This document shows, piece by piece, positions 50,345 to 59,319 of a DNA stretch of 64,000 nt. The notes under the pieces are model-generated. The model did not search any database. It saw nothing but the letters and a program-made list of their open reading frames with translations, and had not been told where the DNA came from. Position numbers and translations under genes: made by a program. The stretch is from assembly GCF_000471645.3 (NCBI RefSeq), contig NZ_AWGA01000055.1:1-64000 (forward strand). Direction: 5' to 3'. The first letter of the stretch is position 1. Each line of letters starts with the position of its first letter. The stretch comes from Candidatus Schmidhempelia bombi str. Bimp (GTDB lineage Bacteria > Pseudomonadota > Gammaproteobacteria > Enterobacterales > Orbaceae).

Positions 50345-50519
50345 AAATAGCCAAAAAGTTAAAATTAGAAAGGCGTTATTTTCAGTTAAATAGATAATTT
50401 AATTCATTAATCTAATTTTTACTTTTAAGCTTTTCTATTTTTAACTTAAATTACGCTTGCACTTCTCATTAGGCATTGCTATTCTTTTAACCTACTTTGA
50501 TGATAGAGGTTTTAAGCTT

Positions 50520-50849
50520 ATGACATTTTCGGATGCTGCTGCCATATTTGCAACGCGTTTGCCTGGTACCGATGCTTACGTTGAACTCCGTCAGGCAATG
50601 TGCCAATTAATTAAAAACGATACTGAAAATGCCGCGGTTTATTTTTTAATTTTTGGTTTTGCACGCACATACGTCATGTTATATGAAGATCAAGAAGTCT
50701 CACCTACTTTTGCTGAGGAAAATCAGAAAGTGATGTTAGCTTACTTAGCTATTCTTGATGACGCGTTAAAACAAAATGATAAAGCTTATGTCTATAATGC
50801 ATTGAATTTGGTGGTTAACCAATACGAAAATAGCAATAAAACATTTTAA
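50520..50849 (+). CDS. Conserved-looking hypothetical protein, 109 aa
   Basis: A small acidic, probably all-helical soluble protein starting MTFSDAAAIFATRLPGTDAY, with LIKNDTENAAVYFLIFGFAR and VMLAYLAILDDALKQNDKAY. It has no signal peptide or membrane helix. GAGG lies about 10 nt before the ATG at 50520, and a strong terminator follows at once, so it is a real monocistronic gene. I do not recognise the family; a distant YfcL-like relation is possible but not supported by a shared motif. Confidence 0.75.
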   Translation: MTFSDAAAIFATRLPGTDAYVELRQAMCQLIKNDTENAAVYFLIFGFARTYVMLYEDQEVSPTFAEENQKVMLAYLAILDDALKQNDKAYVYNALNLVVNQYENSNKTF

Positions 50850-50850
50850 A

Positions 50851-50889
50851 CAATTCAGCCCAACCCTTGTGTTGGGCTGAATTGTTTTT
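50851..50889 (+). terminator. Rho-independent terminator after the 109-aa gene
   Basis: A perfect 14-bp stem CAATTCAGCCCAAC (50851-50864) with GTTGGGCTGAATTG (50871-50884), 6-nt loop, then TTTTTA. Confidence 0.92.
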
Positions 50890-50939
50890 AAATCAAGAAA
50901 ATGGCGTCATGATATTTTAGATTAAAAAATTATATTGTA

Positions 50940-50968
50940 ATGACAACTGATTATTTGAATTTTATCAC
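50940..50968 (+). promoter_or_regulatory. Candidate promoter of the threonine operon
   Basis: A -35 ATGACA (50940-50945, five of six consensus positions) and a weaker -10 TATCAC (50963-50968) are spaced by 17 nt. Transcription would begin near 50975, giving a short leader before thrL. Confidence 0.5.
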
Positions 50969-50987
50969 TAGAGAAAATGGTCCAATA

Positions 50988-51062
50988 ATGCGATTAAATT
51001 TACAGATTAATACGACGATGATTATTACTATCTCTACCATATTTAGGTGTAGGGCGGGTTAA
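50988..51062 (+). CDS. thrL: thr operon leader peptide
   Basis: A 24-codon leader, too short for ordinary gene finding. It starts MRLNLQINTT, continues MIITISTIF and ends RCRAG. Nine of 24 residues are Thr (positions 9, 10, 14, 17) or Ile (7, 12, 13, 15, 18), the two amino acids that control the operon in E. coli. The last codons and stop contain GCGGGTT, complementary to the 5' arm of the downstream terminator. The ribosome-binding site is weak, so the exact start is less sure than the Thr/Ile stretch. Confidence 0.82.
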   Translation: MRLNLQINTTMIITISTIFRCRAG

Positions 51063-51113
51063 TACACTCTAAAAAAATTGAAAAAACCCGCTAACCATAG
51101 CGGGTTTTTTTTT
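51054..51113 (+). terminator. Threonine operon attenuator (terminator/antiterminator)
   Basis: The terminator stem AAAAAACCCGCTA (51081-51093) pairs with TAGCGGGTTTTTT (51098-51110) and ends in T residues to 51113. The alternative pairing is GCGGGTT (51054-51060, end of thrL) with AACCCGC (51085-51091). A ribosome stalled at Thr or Ile codons leaves GCGGGTT free and blocks the terminator; a ribosome reaching the stop covers it and termination follows. Confidence 0.88.
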
Positions 51114-51169
51114 GGGTTATATTTTTGGTCATAGAGCTATTTAAATTAATAACAATGGAAAGGTGTCAT

Positions 51170-53629
51170 ATGAAAGTACTAAAGTTTGGAGGAACATCTG
51201 TTGCTAATGCCGAGGGCTTTTTACGCGTCGCGGCGATTATTGAAGACAATGCAAAACAAGCGCAAACCGCAACGGTGCTTTCTGCACCGGCTAACGTGAC
51301 AAATCTTTTAGTATCGTTAGTTGAGAAAACGGTAGCAAAACAAGAAGTACAACACCAGTTTCATCAAGTACAAAATATTTTTAGCGATTTATTACAACAA
51401 CTTTCGCAAATTCAACCTCATTTTGATTATAAGCAGACCCAGGATGTAGTACAAACTCAACTCAATCATTTAATGGAATTACTGCATGGCATTCGCCTAT
51501 TAGGTCAGTGCCCTGACAGTATCTATGCATTAATCATTAGTCGTGGCGAAAAACTTTCTATTGCCATAATGCAAGCGATATTGCTTGCAAAAGGGTATCA
51601 AGTCACAGTGATTAATCCTGTTGAAAAATTACTAGCGAATGATAGTAATTATCTTGAAGCAACCGTTAATATTACTGAATCGCGTAATCGGATCCAACAA
51701 ATGCATATCGCCACCGATCATCTTATATTAATGGCGGGGTTCACTGCGGGTAATGAACAAGGGCAATTAGTTGTATTAGGACGTAATGGTTCAGATTATT
51801 CGGCAGCCGTATTAGCCGTGTGCCTATCGGCGGATAGCTGCGAAATATGGACCGATGTTGATGGGATTTATACCTGTGATCCACGTATTGTCCCTGATGC
51901 GAAACGACTAAGCGCCTTATCTTATCAAGAAGCCATGGAGTTATCTTATTTTGGCGCCAAAGTCTTGCATCCGCGAACCATTATGCCTATTGCCCAATTT
52001 CAGATCCCTTGCTTAATTAAAAATACGCATAATCCACAAGCAGCGGGCACCTTAATTGGTTGCGATAAGTTAGATAAGCACTATCCCGTTAAGGGGATCA
52101 CCAATTTAAATCATATGGCCATGATTAATGTATCAGGACCAGGACTTAAAGGGATGGTTGGTATGTCTGCTCGGATCTTCTCTGCGATGAGTTATGCTGG
52201 CATATCGGTGGTACTCATTACTCAATCATCATCAGAATATAGTATTAGTTTTTGTGTCCCACAAGCGGAACTTAAACAGGCTAAACAAGCACTTGAAGAA
52301 ACATTTTATTTAGAACTAAAAGAGGGATTACTTGAACCGATTGATATGATGAAACATTTAGCTATCATTTCGGTGGTTGGCGATGGTATGCGAACTTATA
52401 AAGGGTTAGCCGCCCGTTTATTTACAGCATTAGCACAGGCTAATATTAATATCATTGCGATTGCACAAGGATCCTCAGAGCGTTCGATTTCGGTAGTGGT
52501 TGACAATGAGGTTGCTGTCATGGGGGTACGTGTCGCACATCAAATGCTATTTGGTACTGATCAACGTTTAGATGTGTTTATTGTCGGTGTTGGTGGCGTT
52601 GGTGGCGCATTGATGGATCAAATTCAACGTCAGCAACCGTGGCTTAAAAATAAACAGATTGATTTGCGCGTATGTGGGGTGGCTAATTCAAGGCATATGT
52701 TATTTAATGTTAATGGTATTAATCTAACGGATTGGCGGTTTAAATTAAAGCACTCCTCCAGCCCTTTTGTATTAGAAAAGTTAATTGAGCATGCAAAAAC
52801 CGATCGGTTACTCAATCCCATTTTTGTCGATTGTACCTCAAGTGAAAATGTCGCTAATCAATATGCTAACTTTTTATCAAATGGATTCCATGTTATTACT
52901 CCAAATAAAAAAGCCAATACAGGCTCGATGGCGTATTATCGCCAACTACGACAAGCAGCGGCGAACAGTCAACGTAAATTTCACTATGATACTAACGTAG
53001 GGGCAGGTCTACCTGTCATTGAAAACTTACAAAACTTATTTAATGCTGGCGATGAATTAATCCGCTTTAATGGCATTTTATCTGGATCGCTATCATTTAT
53101 TTTTGGTCTGCTTGATGAAGGAATGACCTTGTCTGCAGCAACCAAATTGGCTAAAGAAAATGGGTTTACCGAACCCGATCCACGTGACGATTTGTCCGGT
53201 ATGGATGTGGCGCGCAAATTACTGATTTTAGCACGTGAAGCAGGGTATGAATTAGAATTGGATCAAATTGATGTCGAATCAATACTGCCTGCCTCCTATG
53301 GTGAAGGGGATGTCGCACAATTTATGCAGCGTTTACCTGAATTAGATCAACATTTTTGCCAACGTATTTCTCAGGCGAAACAACAAAATAAAGTTCTGCG
53401 TTATGTCGCTACCATTGAAAATGGCCGTTGTATGGTGAGCATCAAGGCTATTGATAGTGAAGACCCACTATATAAAGTCAAGAATGGTGAAAATGCGTTG
53501 GCTTTTTACACACGCTATTATCAACCGATTCCACTGGTATTACGCGGTTATGGCGCAGGAAATGATGTTACTGCAGCAGGCGTGTTTGCCGATATTTTAC
53601 GTACAGCATCAGCAAAAGTGAGTATCTAA
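51170..53629 (+). CDS. thrA: Bifunctional aspartokinase I/homoserine dehydrogenase I
   Basis: ThrA phosphorylates aspartate and later reduces aspartate semialdehyde to homoserine. The 819-aa protein (E. coli 820) has the kinase start [17 protein letters not shown] and [13 protein letters not shown]. Two ACT regulatory domains (about 310-460) contain [15 protein letters not shown] and [14 protein letters not shown]. The dehydrogenase domain has [16 protein letters not shown] and ends [25 protein letters not shown] precedes the ATG at 51170; an upstream start at 51125 is unlikely. The stop overlaps the thrB start. Confidence 0.97.
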   Translation: MKVLKFGGTSVANAEGFLRVAAIIEDNAKQAQTATVLSAPANVTNLLVSLVEKTVAKQEVQHQFHQVQNIFSDLLQQLSQIQPHFDYKQTQDVVQTQLNHLMELLHGIRLLGQCPDSIYALIISRGEKLSIAIMQAILLAKGYQVTVINPVEKLLANDSNYLEATVNITESRNRIQQMHIATDHLILMAGFTAGNEQGQLVVLGRNGSDYSAAVLAVCLSADSCEIWTDVDGIYTCDPRIVPDAKRLSALSYQEAMELSYFGAKVLHPRTIMPIAQFQIPCLIKNTHNPQAAGTLIGCDKLDKHYPVKGITNLNHMAMINVSGPGLKGMVGMSARIFSAMSYAGISVVLITQSSSEYSISFCVPQAELKQAKQALEETFYLELKEGLLEPIDMMKHLAIISVVGDGMRTYKGLAARLFTALAQANINIIAIAQGSSERSISVVVDNEVAVMGVRVAHQMLFGTDQRLDVFIVGVGGVGGALMDQIQRQQPWLKNKQIDLRVCGVANSRHMLFNVNGINLTDWRFKLKHSSSPFVLEKLIEHAKTDRLLNPIFVDCTSSENVANQYANFLSNGFHVITPNKKANTGSMAYYRQLRQAAANSQRKFHYDTNVGAGLPVIENLQNLFNAGDELIRFNGILSGSLSFIFGLLDEGMTLSAATKLAKENGFTEPDPRDDLSGMDVARKLLILAREAGYELELDQIDVESILPASYGEGDVAQFMQRLPELDQHFCQRISQAKQQNKVLRYVATIENGRCMVSIKAIDSEDPLYKVKNGENALAFYTRYYQPIPLVLRGYGAGNDVTAAGVFADILRTASAKVSI

Positions 53630-54576
53630 TGACAAAAGAACAAATAACAATTTATGCGCCCGCCTCTATGGCGAATATCTGTGTTGGTTTCGATATTTTA
53701 GGTGCCGCGATTAGCCCCATCGATGGGCAATTACTTGGCGACTATATTACTGTCGCCTCCGCAAAACAGTTTAACTTAACCAATAAAGGGCTTTTTGCCA
53801 CAAAATTACCGAAGGACCCCAAATTAAATATTGTTTATCAATGCTGGGAATATTTTTGTCAGACTCTTGGTCAATCGCTACCTGTGGCAATTACATTAGA
53901 AAAAAATATGCCCATTGGTTCGGGGCTTGGATCAAGTGCCTGTTCCGTCGTGGGCACCTTAATGGCACTCAATGAATTCTTCGCTAACCCATTTGATTCA
54001 ACACAACTATTACGGATGATGGGGGAATTAGAAGGTCGTATCTCAGGTAGTGTTCATTATGATAACGTTGCCCCCTGTTATTTAGGGGGTATGCAATTAA
54101 TTTTGAACGAAATGGATATAATCAGCCAAACCATTCCCCACTTTGCCAACTGGTATTGGGTACTGGCTTATCCTGGTATTAACGTCTCAACGGCGGAAGC
54201 AAGAGCCATTTTGCCAGCCCACTATCAAAAACAGGTCTGTGTTGATCATAGTCGTCATGTTGGCGGATTTATTCATGCTTGCTATCGCCAGCAACCTCAA
54301 TTAGCCGCCGCATTTATGCAAGACTTGATAGCTGAACCTTACAGGCAACAACTTTTGCCTGGTTTTACGTCAGCAAAACAGACATTACTCAAGCTTGGCG
54401 CGTTAGCTTGTGGAATATCGGGTTCAGGACCGACACTGTTCGCAATTGCTGAAGATGTAACCCTAGCTAAGCAATGCGCCAGTTGGTTAGCAACGCATTA
54501 TATACAAAATAACGCTGGTTTTGTCCACATAGCAAAAATAGATATTCAAGGTGCAAGACGCATTGAACCTAAGTAA
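53629..54576 (+). CDS. thrB: Homoserine kinase
   Basis: ThrB is a GHMP-family kinase forming O-phosphohomoserine. The 315-aa protein has the start [18 protein letters not shown], the phosphate-binding loop [11 protein letters not shown] at about 95-105, and [12 protein letters not shown] near the C-terminus. Its ATG overlaps the thrA stop (TAATG). Length is near E. coli ThrB (310 aa). Confidence 0.96.
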   Translation: MTKEQITIYAPASMANICVGFDILGAAISPIDGQLLGDYITVASAKQFNLTNKGLFATKLPKDPKLNIVYQCWEYFCQTLGQSLPVAITLEKNMPIGSGLGSSACSVVGTLMALNEFFANPFDSTQLLRMMGELEGRISGSVHYDNVAPCYLGGMQLILNEMDIISQTIPHFANWYWVLAYPGINVSTAEARAILPAHYQKQVCVDHSRHVGGFIHACYRQQPQLAAAFMQDLIAEPYRQQLLPGFTSAKQTLLKLGALACGISGSGPTLFAIAEDVTLAKQCASWLATHYIQNNAGFVHIAKIDIQGARRIEPK

Positions 54577-54593
54577 CCAACAAAAGGGAAAAG

Positions 54594-55886
54594 ATGATGA
54601 AATTGTATAATTTAAAAGATCATACTGACATAGTTAGTTTTTCACAGGCGACAAAACAGGGCTTAGGGCGTAACCAAGGGCTATTTTTCCCTCAGCAATT
54701 ACCCCTGTTTAGCCCTGTAGATATTGAGCAATTACTTACGATGAATTTTACTCAGCGGAGCGCCAAAATATTATCGGCTTTGATTGGCAAAGAAATCGCT
54801 TACACCGATATACAGCGCTGTGTTAATAATGCGTTTCAATTCCCCGCGCCAGTTAAAGCGGTTGAACAGGATATTGGCACATTAGAGTTATTTCATGGGC
54901 CAACATTAGCGTTTAAAGACTTTGGTGCACGTTTTATGGCACAAATATTAGTACAAGTCGCTGCACAGAATAAAATAACCGTGTTAACTGCCACGTCTGG
55001 TGACACAGGGGCGGCGGTTGCCCATGCTTTTCATCATTTACCAAATGTTCGGGTAGTTATCCTATATCCAAATGGTAAAATTAGCCCATTACAGGAAAAA
55101 TTGTTTTGTACCTTAGGTGATAATATTCAAACCATCGCGGTTGATGGTGATTTTGATGCTTGCCAATCGTTAGTTAAACAAGCATTTGATGATGCCGAGC
55201 TAAAACAGACTATCGGACTTAATTCAGCCAATTCAATCAACATTAGTCGCTTACTTGCTCAAATCTGTTACTATTTTGAAGCCTATGCTCAACTCACCCC
55301 TACTCAACGGCATAATTTAGTGATCTCGGTTCCTAGTGGTAACTTTGGTAACCTAACGGCGGGGTTATTCGCTAAAAGCATAGGGTTACCAATTAAACGT
55401 TTTATAGCAGCCACGAATTTAAATGATACAGTACCACGCTATCTTGATACGGGAAAATGGTTGCCACATGCTACTGTTGCTACGTTATCTAATGCAATGG
55501 ATGTCAGTCGTCCTAATAATTGGCCACGTATTGAAGAAATTTTTAAACGGCAACAGTGGTCATTGCAATCGTTATCACATGGCGCAGTAAATGATGAGGT
55601 GACGCAGCAGACCCTACGTGAATTAGATAAAAAAGGTTACTTATCTGAGCCGCATGGCGCCGTCGCCTATCGGGTATTACGTGATCAGTTACAAACTGGC
55701 GAGTATGGACTATTTTTAGGTACAGCCCATCCAGCGAAATTTAAACAAGTGGTAGAAGCGATCCTACAACGACAAATTGAGTTACCACAAGCGTTAGCTG
55801 AACGTATCGATTTACCATTACTCTCACATACGATGCCATCCGATTTTACCCGACTACGAACCTTTTTAATGGAACATGAAGAATAA
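54594..55886 (+). CDS. thrC: Threonine synthase
   Basis: ThrC is a PLP enzyme turning O-phosphohomoserine into threonine. The 430-aa protein (E. coli 428) has the cofactor lysine at about 108 in HGPTLAFKDFGARFM, TATSGDTGAAVAHAF, and SVPSGNFGNLTAGL. Two adjacent ATG codons follow AAGGGAAAAG; the first is used here. It is the last gene of thrLABC, 17 nt after thrB. Confidence 0.96.
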   Translation: MMKLYNLKDHTDIVSFSQATKQGLGRNQGLFFPQQLPLFSPVDIEQLLTMNFTQRSAKILSALIGKEIAYTDIQRCVNNAFQFPAPVKAVEQDIGTLELFHGPTLAFKDFGARFMAQILVQVAAQNKITVLTATSGDTGAAVAHAFHHLPNVRVVILYPNGKISPLQEKLFCTLGDNIQTIAVDGDFDACQSLVKQAFDDAELKQTIGLNSANSINISRLLAQICYYFEAYAQLTPTQRHNLVISVPSGNFGNLTAGLFAKSIGLPIKRFIAATNLNDTVPRYLDTGKWLPHATVATLSNAMDVSRPNNWPRIEEIFKRQQWSLQSLSHGAVNDEVTQQTLRELDKKGYLSEPHGAVAYRVLRDQLQTGEYGLFLGTAHPAKFKQVVEAILQRQIELPQALAERIDLPLLSHTMPSDFTRLRTFLMEHEE

Positions 55887-55912
55887 GCTAAACATCGCTA
55901 AAACCTCAATAG

Positions 55913-55935
55913 ACCGCCTTGAAGGCGGTTTATTC
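55913..55935 (+). terminator. Terminator after thrC
   Basis: ACCGCCT and AGGCGGT form a 7-bp GC-rich stem with a 3-nt loop, followed by TTATTC. Short but well placed, 27 nt after the stop codon. Confidence 0.65.
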
Positions 55936-56146
55936 AAATCATTAATGTGACGATTACACTTAACTTTTATTATCAGATCATGTTATACGCCTATCTAAAG
56001 CGCGTCATGACAATAATATAAATCCTTAATATTATTAAGGTTTATGTTGTTTTTTTATGATTAATTTAATTTATTTCTTGAATCTTTCCATATACACGTT
56101 AATCTACCTTTAAACTATTAATAACAGCAATAAATAAAGGAAAAGT

Positions 56147-56872
56147 ATGTCCACGCCAACTATTGAATTATTATGTCATCATCGTTCAATTCGTGCTTAT
56201 ACCCCTGAACCCGTTTCAGATGAACAGATAGAACTGATTTTAACTGCTGCACAAGCCGTCTCAAGCTCCAATTTTTTGCAATGTACGTCGATTATTCGCG
56301 TCACTGATACCGAATTACGTAGTAAATTAGCGGTATTAGCGGGCAATCAACCTTATGTGACCCAAGCACCTGAATTTTGGGTCTTTTGTGCGGATTTGAA
56401 TCGTCATAAACAGCTGGTTCCCCAAGTGGAACTAGGAAAAGCGGAACAATTACTTGTTGGTTGTGTTGATACAGCCATCATGGCCCAAAACGCCGTGGTT
56501 GCCGCGGAATCGTTAGGTCTTGGTTGTGTTTATATTGGCGGAATTCGTGGGCAAATTGAACAAGTCACCACATTATTAAATTTACCTAAATATGTATTAC
56601 CTTTATTTGGAGTTTGTATTGGTCATCCCGCACAACATCCAGATATCAAACCACGTTTACCTAAAGCAGCGATGTTTTTTGAAAATCACTATCAACCGAT
56701 TCAAAAATCCTTAATAGATGAATATAACACGACCATGGCTAATTATTATCAACAACGTTCATCAAATCAGAAAGTTTCTGGCTGGAGTGATACAATTGAA
56801 AAGATATTAAATAGTGTTAAACGCGATACTATGCTAGATTACTTGCACCAACAAGGGTGGATTAATAAGTAA
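56147..56872 (+). CDS. nfsA: Oxygen-insensitive NADPH nitroreductase NfsA
   Basis: NfsA is an FMN flavoprotein that reduces nitro compounds and quinones by two electrons using NADPH. The 241-aa protein follows E. coli NfsA (240 aa): TIELLCHHRSIRAYTPEPVS at the start, SSSNFLQCTSIIR, PEFWVFCADLNRHKQ, AESLGLGCVYIGGIRGQIE and LPLFGVCIGHPAQHPDIKPR. AAAGGAAAAG precedes the ATG. No soxbox was recognised. It is monocistronic. Confidence 0.94.
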   Translation: MSTPTIELLCHHRSIRAYTPEPVSDEQIELILTAAQAVSSSNFLQCTSIIRVTDTELRSKLAVLAGNQPYVTQAPEFWVFCADLNRHKQLVPQVELGKAEQLLVGCVDTAIMAQNAVVAAESLGLGCVYIGGIRGQIEQVTTLLNLPKYVLPLFGVCIGHPAQHPDIKPRLPKAAMFFENHYQPIQKSLIDEYNTTMANYYQQRSSNQKVSGWSDTIEKILNSVKRDTMLDYLHQQGWINK

Positions 56873-57109
56873 TAAGCATATTTAATTAGATAACTAAGCG
56901 ACTTCCCCATTAATCATTGGGGTAATTAATCTGTTAGTTAGCAATAAAAATATTTTTATTCAATAAGTTACTAATTTATAAAAATACCAAATTTAGGCAT
57001 GACTATGATCCTTTTAACGTTTTTATCATTGAATACTAAAATGATAAATCGCCATAAAAGAGTGATATAGTCGATAAATAAAATCAAGATAAATGGGGGA
57101 AAAGAAGAA

Positions 57110-58012
57110 ATGATTGGTATTGGTATTATCGTATTATTAATTTTAATTACAGTATGTAAAGCAATTGTTATTGTTCCTCAAGGCTATGAATATACGGTAG
57201 AACGTTTTGGTAAATACACCAATACATTACGTCCAGGGTTAAATATTTTAGTGCCATATATGGATAGTATTGGCCATAAAATTAATATGATGGAACAAGT
57301 TCTTGAGATTCCATCACAAGAAGTAATTTCAAAAGATAATGCTAATGTTGCGATAGATGCAATTTGTTTTATACAAGTACAAGATGCGGCTAAAGCGGCT
57401 TATCAAGTGAATAATCTTGAACGCTCAGTAATTAATCTTACCATGACTAACTTCCGTACGGTATTAGGTTCGATGGAGTTAGATGAGATGTTATCACAGC
57501 GTGACTTAATTAATTCACGATTACTAGGTATTGTTGATGAGGCTACCGGTCCATGGGGGGTAAAAATAACCCGTATTGAGATTCGTGATGTAAGACCACC
57601 TGCGGAATTAGTGGATGCCATGAATGCACAAATGAAAGCAGAACGTAATAAACGTGCCGAAATTCTAGAGGCGGAAGGGATTCGTCAAGCTGCGATTTTG
57701 CGTTCTGAAGGAGAAAAACAGTCCGAAATCTTAAAAGCGGAAGGGGAGCGACAAGCGGCATTTTTGCAGGCAGAAGCCCGTGAACGTGCAGCAGAAGCGG
57801 AAGCCAAAGCCACACAAATGGTCTCTGACGCAATTGCTGCGGGTAATATTAATGCTATTAACTATTTTGTGGCACAAAAATATACCGATGCTTTACAGCA
57901 AATCGGTTCATCCCAAAACAGTAAAGTGATCATGATGCCGCTGGATGCTTCTAGTGTCATGGGAAGCATTGGTGGTATTGCAGAATTGATCAATGAATCA
58001 AAGAAAAACTAA
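57110..58012 (+). CDS. qmcA: SPFH/band-7 membrane protein QmcA
   Basis: This 300-aa stomatin-like protein has one N-terminal membrane helix (about 2-18), then an SPFH domain from [23 protein letters not shown] long charged coiled coil of repeated [17 protein letters not shown] units spans about 160-240. It matches E. coli QmcA (YbbK, 305 aa), a quality-control protein forming cages with FtsH. GGGGGAAAAGAAG lies before the ATG. ybbJ follows after 8 nt, the conserved pair. Confidence 0.94.
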   Translation: MIGIGIIVLLILITVCKAIVIVPQGYEYTVERFGKYTNTLRPGLNILVPYMDSIGHKINMMEQVLEIPSQEVISKDNANVAIDAICFIQVQDAAKAAYQVNNLERSVINLTMTNFRTVLGSMELDEMLSQRDLINSRLLGIVDEATGPWGVKITRIEIRDVRPPAELVDAMNAQMKAERNKRAEILEAEGIRQAAILRSEGEKQSEILKAEGERQAAFLQAEARERAAEAEAKATQMVSDAIAAGNINAINYFVAQKYTDALQQIGSSQNSKVIMMPLDASSVMGSIGGIAELINESKKN

Positions 58013-58020
58013 GTGAAACG

Positions 58021-58485
58021 ATGAACAGTTTACTTGACTCTTTTGTCATCTCTTCCAGTGTAGTTTTTTGGACACTCGGCGGGCTACTCTTAATTTTTGA
58101 ATTATTAGGAACCAGCGGGTATGCTCTTTGGAGTGGATTAGCAGCTATTTTTGTCGGTGTGATGGCTTGGTTATTCCCACAATTATCATGGTCAATATTA
58201 TGGTTATTATGGGCAATCGCAACCCTTATCATTGCTTACTTATGGTGGTTATGGCTTCAATCACGTTCTCGGCGTCAGCAAAATCAGTTTGAACTTAATC
58301 AACCACAAAGTGAATTAATTGGTCTCAAAACGGTTATTGTTGAACCAATTATTGCTGGACGTGGACGAGTAAAAATTAATGATGGATCTTGGTTGGCCAA
58401 TTGTGATCAAGATTTACCCGCTGGAACGTTAGTTGAAGTGATTGCTGTTAATGGATTGGTTTTACATGTGCAACAAATTGCTTAA
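58021..58485 (+). CDS. ybbJ: NfeD-like membrane protein YbbJ
   Basis: This 154-aa protein has three to four N-terminal helices (about 12-85, VFWTLGGLLLIFELLGTSGY and ATLIIAYLWWLWL). A soluble OB-fold NfeD domain at about 100-154 contains GRGRVKINDGSWLANCDQDLPAGTLVEVI. NfeD proteins work with band-7 proteins in membrane quality control; here it follows qmcA as in E. coli. A strong terminator ends the pair. Confidence 0.92.
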   Translation: MNSLLDSFVISSSVVFWTLGGLLLIFELLGTSGYALWSGLAAIFVGVMAWLFPQLSWSILWLLWAIATLIIAYLWWLWLQSRSRRQQNQFELNQPQSELIGLKTVIVEPIIAGRGRVKINDGSWLANCDQDLPAGTLVEVIAVNGLVLHVQQIA

Positions 58486-58506
58486 AATCGCACTGCTAAG
58501 CAAAAC

Positions 58507-58536
58507 AAAAAAGGGACATAGGTGTCCCTTTTTTAT
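58507..58536 (+). terminator. Rho-independent terminator after ybbJ
   Basis: A perfect 12-bp stem AAAAAAGGGACA (58507-58518) with TGTCCCTTTTTT (58523-58534) and a 4-nt loop; the T run lies in the stem and after it. Confidence 0.93.
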
Positions 58537-58722
58537 CGCTACAAATATGTTGAAAAGCATAGATTATTTATATTTTTGAAATATTTAAAGTAAATAGGGC
58601 TTATTTCTATTGGGTATATTCAACATTACATTGTCACTATTTTAGCGGATACAAAAATAATCAATAATCTTATGACACTGGTACTAATTAGTGTAGCGCT
58701 ATAACGTGCGGTATTGCAAAAG

Positions 58723-58944
58723 ATGGGAGCAAATAAAAAAGTCAACAAATCATTATCGTTACCAGATATAATAGGTGATTACGCAGTTAAGTGCTTGTGT
58801 AAAGATGAAACAGGAAAAATTTATGCCAATGAGCCTTATATTGCGACTTTAGCAAATAATAAAAAAGTGAAAGGAATGACCGATAACAATGGCTATACAC
58901 AAGCATTTTATTCAGAAAATGAAAACGAAACAATAACATTGTAA
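58723..58944 (+). CDS. Small Ig/transthyretin-like domain protein, possibly T6SS-associated
   Basis: A 73-aa protein from the ATG at 58723. It reads like a carboxypeptidase-regulatory-type beta domain: YAVKCLCKDETGKIYANEPY, then IATLANNKKVKGMTDNNGYT, ending ENENETITL. Domains of this pattern (polar Y-x-L ... G-x-TD-x-x-GYT ... E-x-I-x-L) are often carried by type VI secretion effectors or their adaptors. No toxin domain is attached. In-frame stops lie just upstream, so it is either a complete small protein or the surviving end of a larger one. The ribosome-binding site is weak. Confidence 0.55.
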   Translation: MGANKKVNKSLSLPDIIGDYAVKCLCKDETGKIYANEPYIATLANNKKVKGMTDNNGYTQAFYSENENETITL

Positions 58945-58967
58945 TTTATTCATAGGTAAAATGAACG

Positions 58968-59195
58968 ATGCCAAATAATAATACTCGCAACGTGTTTAGT
59001 GCTCAGACTTGTCAAATTAAAAATGGTAACATTGCGACGAAAGAAGTCATATTAAAAAATATACGAACGCCCCTATTTGTATTATTTGCTTACGGTGGTG
59101 GTGGGGCATTTGGCTTTTGGGGCGCCGCACTCCATAAGAGAGAGCGATTAAAAATTAAATACCCGCATGCAGAAATCTATCTATCCTATTTATGA
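58968..59195 (+). CDS. Unrecognised small membrane protein (possibly frameshifted)
   Basis: A 75-codon frame, MPNNNTRNVFSAQTCQIKNG at the start, then a hydrophobic Gly-rich segment TPLFVLFAYGGGGAFGFWGA (about 34-53) and a basic end. It starts 23 nt after the previous gene, with a loose AGGTAAAATG context. The frame stops at 59195 while another coding-like frame begins at 59152-59167 and runs to the next gene. Either two overlapping genes exist or a single gene of about 115 codons has suffered a frameshift. Confidence 0.5.
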   Translation: MPNNNTRNVFSAQTCQIKNGNIATKEVILKNIRTPLFVLFAYGGGGAFGFWGAALHKRERLKIKYPHAEIYLSYL

Positions 59196-59319
59196 AGAGA
59201 TAAAGAAACTCGCAGCTAACAATCAGATTTTACCTTGCCGAGTGTTTAATAAGGGGGAATTAGAAACACGTATTGTCGACGTTGATATCTTTAATCAAAA
59301 TGATTTGGAGTATATTTAA
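59167..59319 (+). CDS. Short overlapping frame, 50 aa, coupled to the next gene
   Basis: This ATG frame overlaps the previous one by 29 nt and its TAA overlaps the following ATG (TAATG). The peptide starts MQKSIYPIYEEIKKLAANNQ and ends NQNDLEYI; it looks like a normal soluble protein segment. No ribosome-binding site precedes the ATG, so it is more likely the C-terminal half of the 58968 gene after a frameshift, or translated by coupling. Confidence 0.45.
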   Translation: MQKSIYPIYEEIKKLAANNQILPCRVFNKGELETRIVDVDIFNQNDLEYI

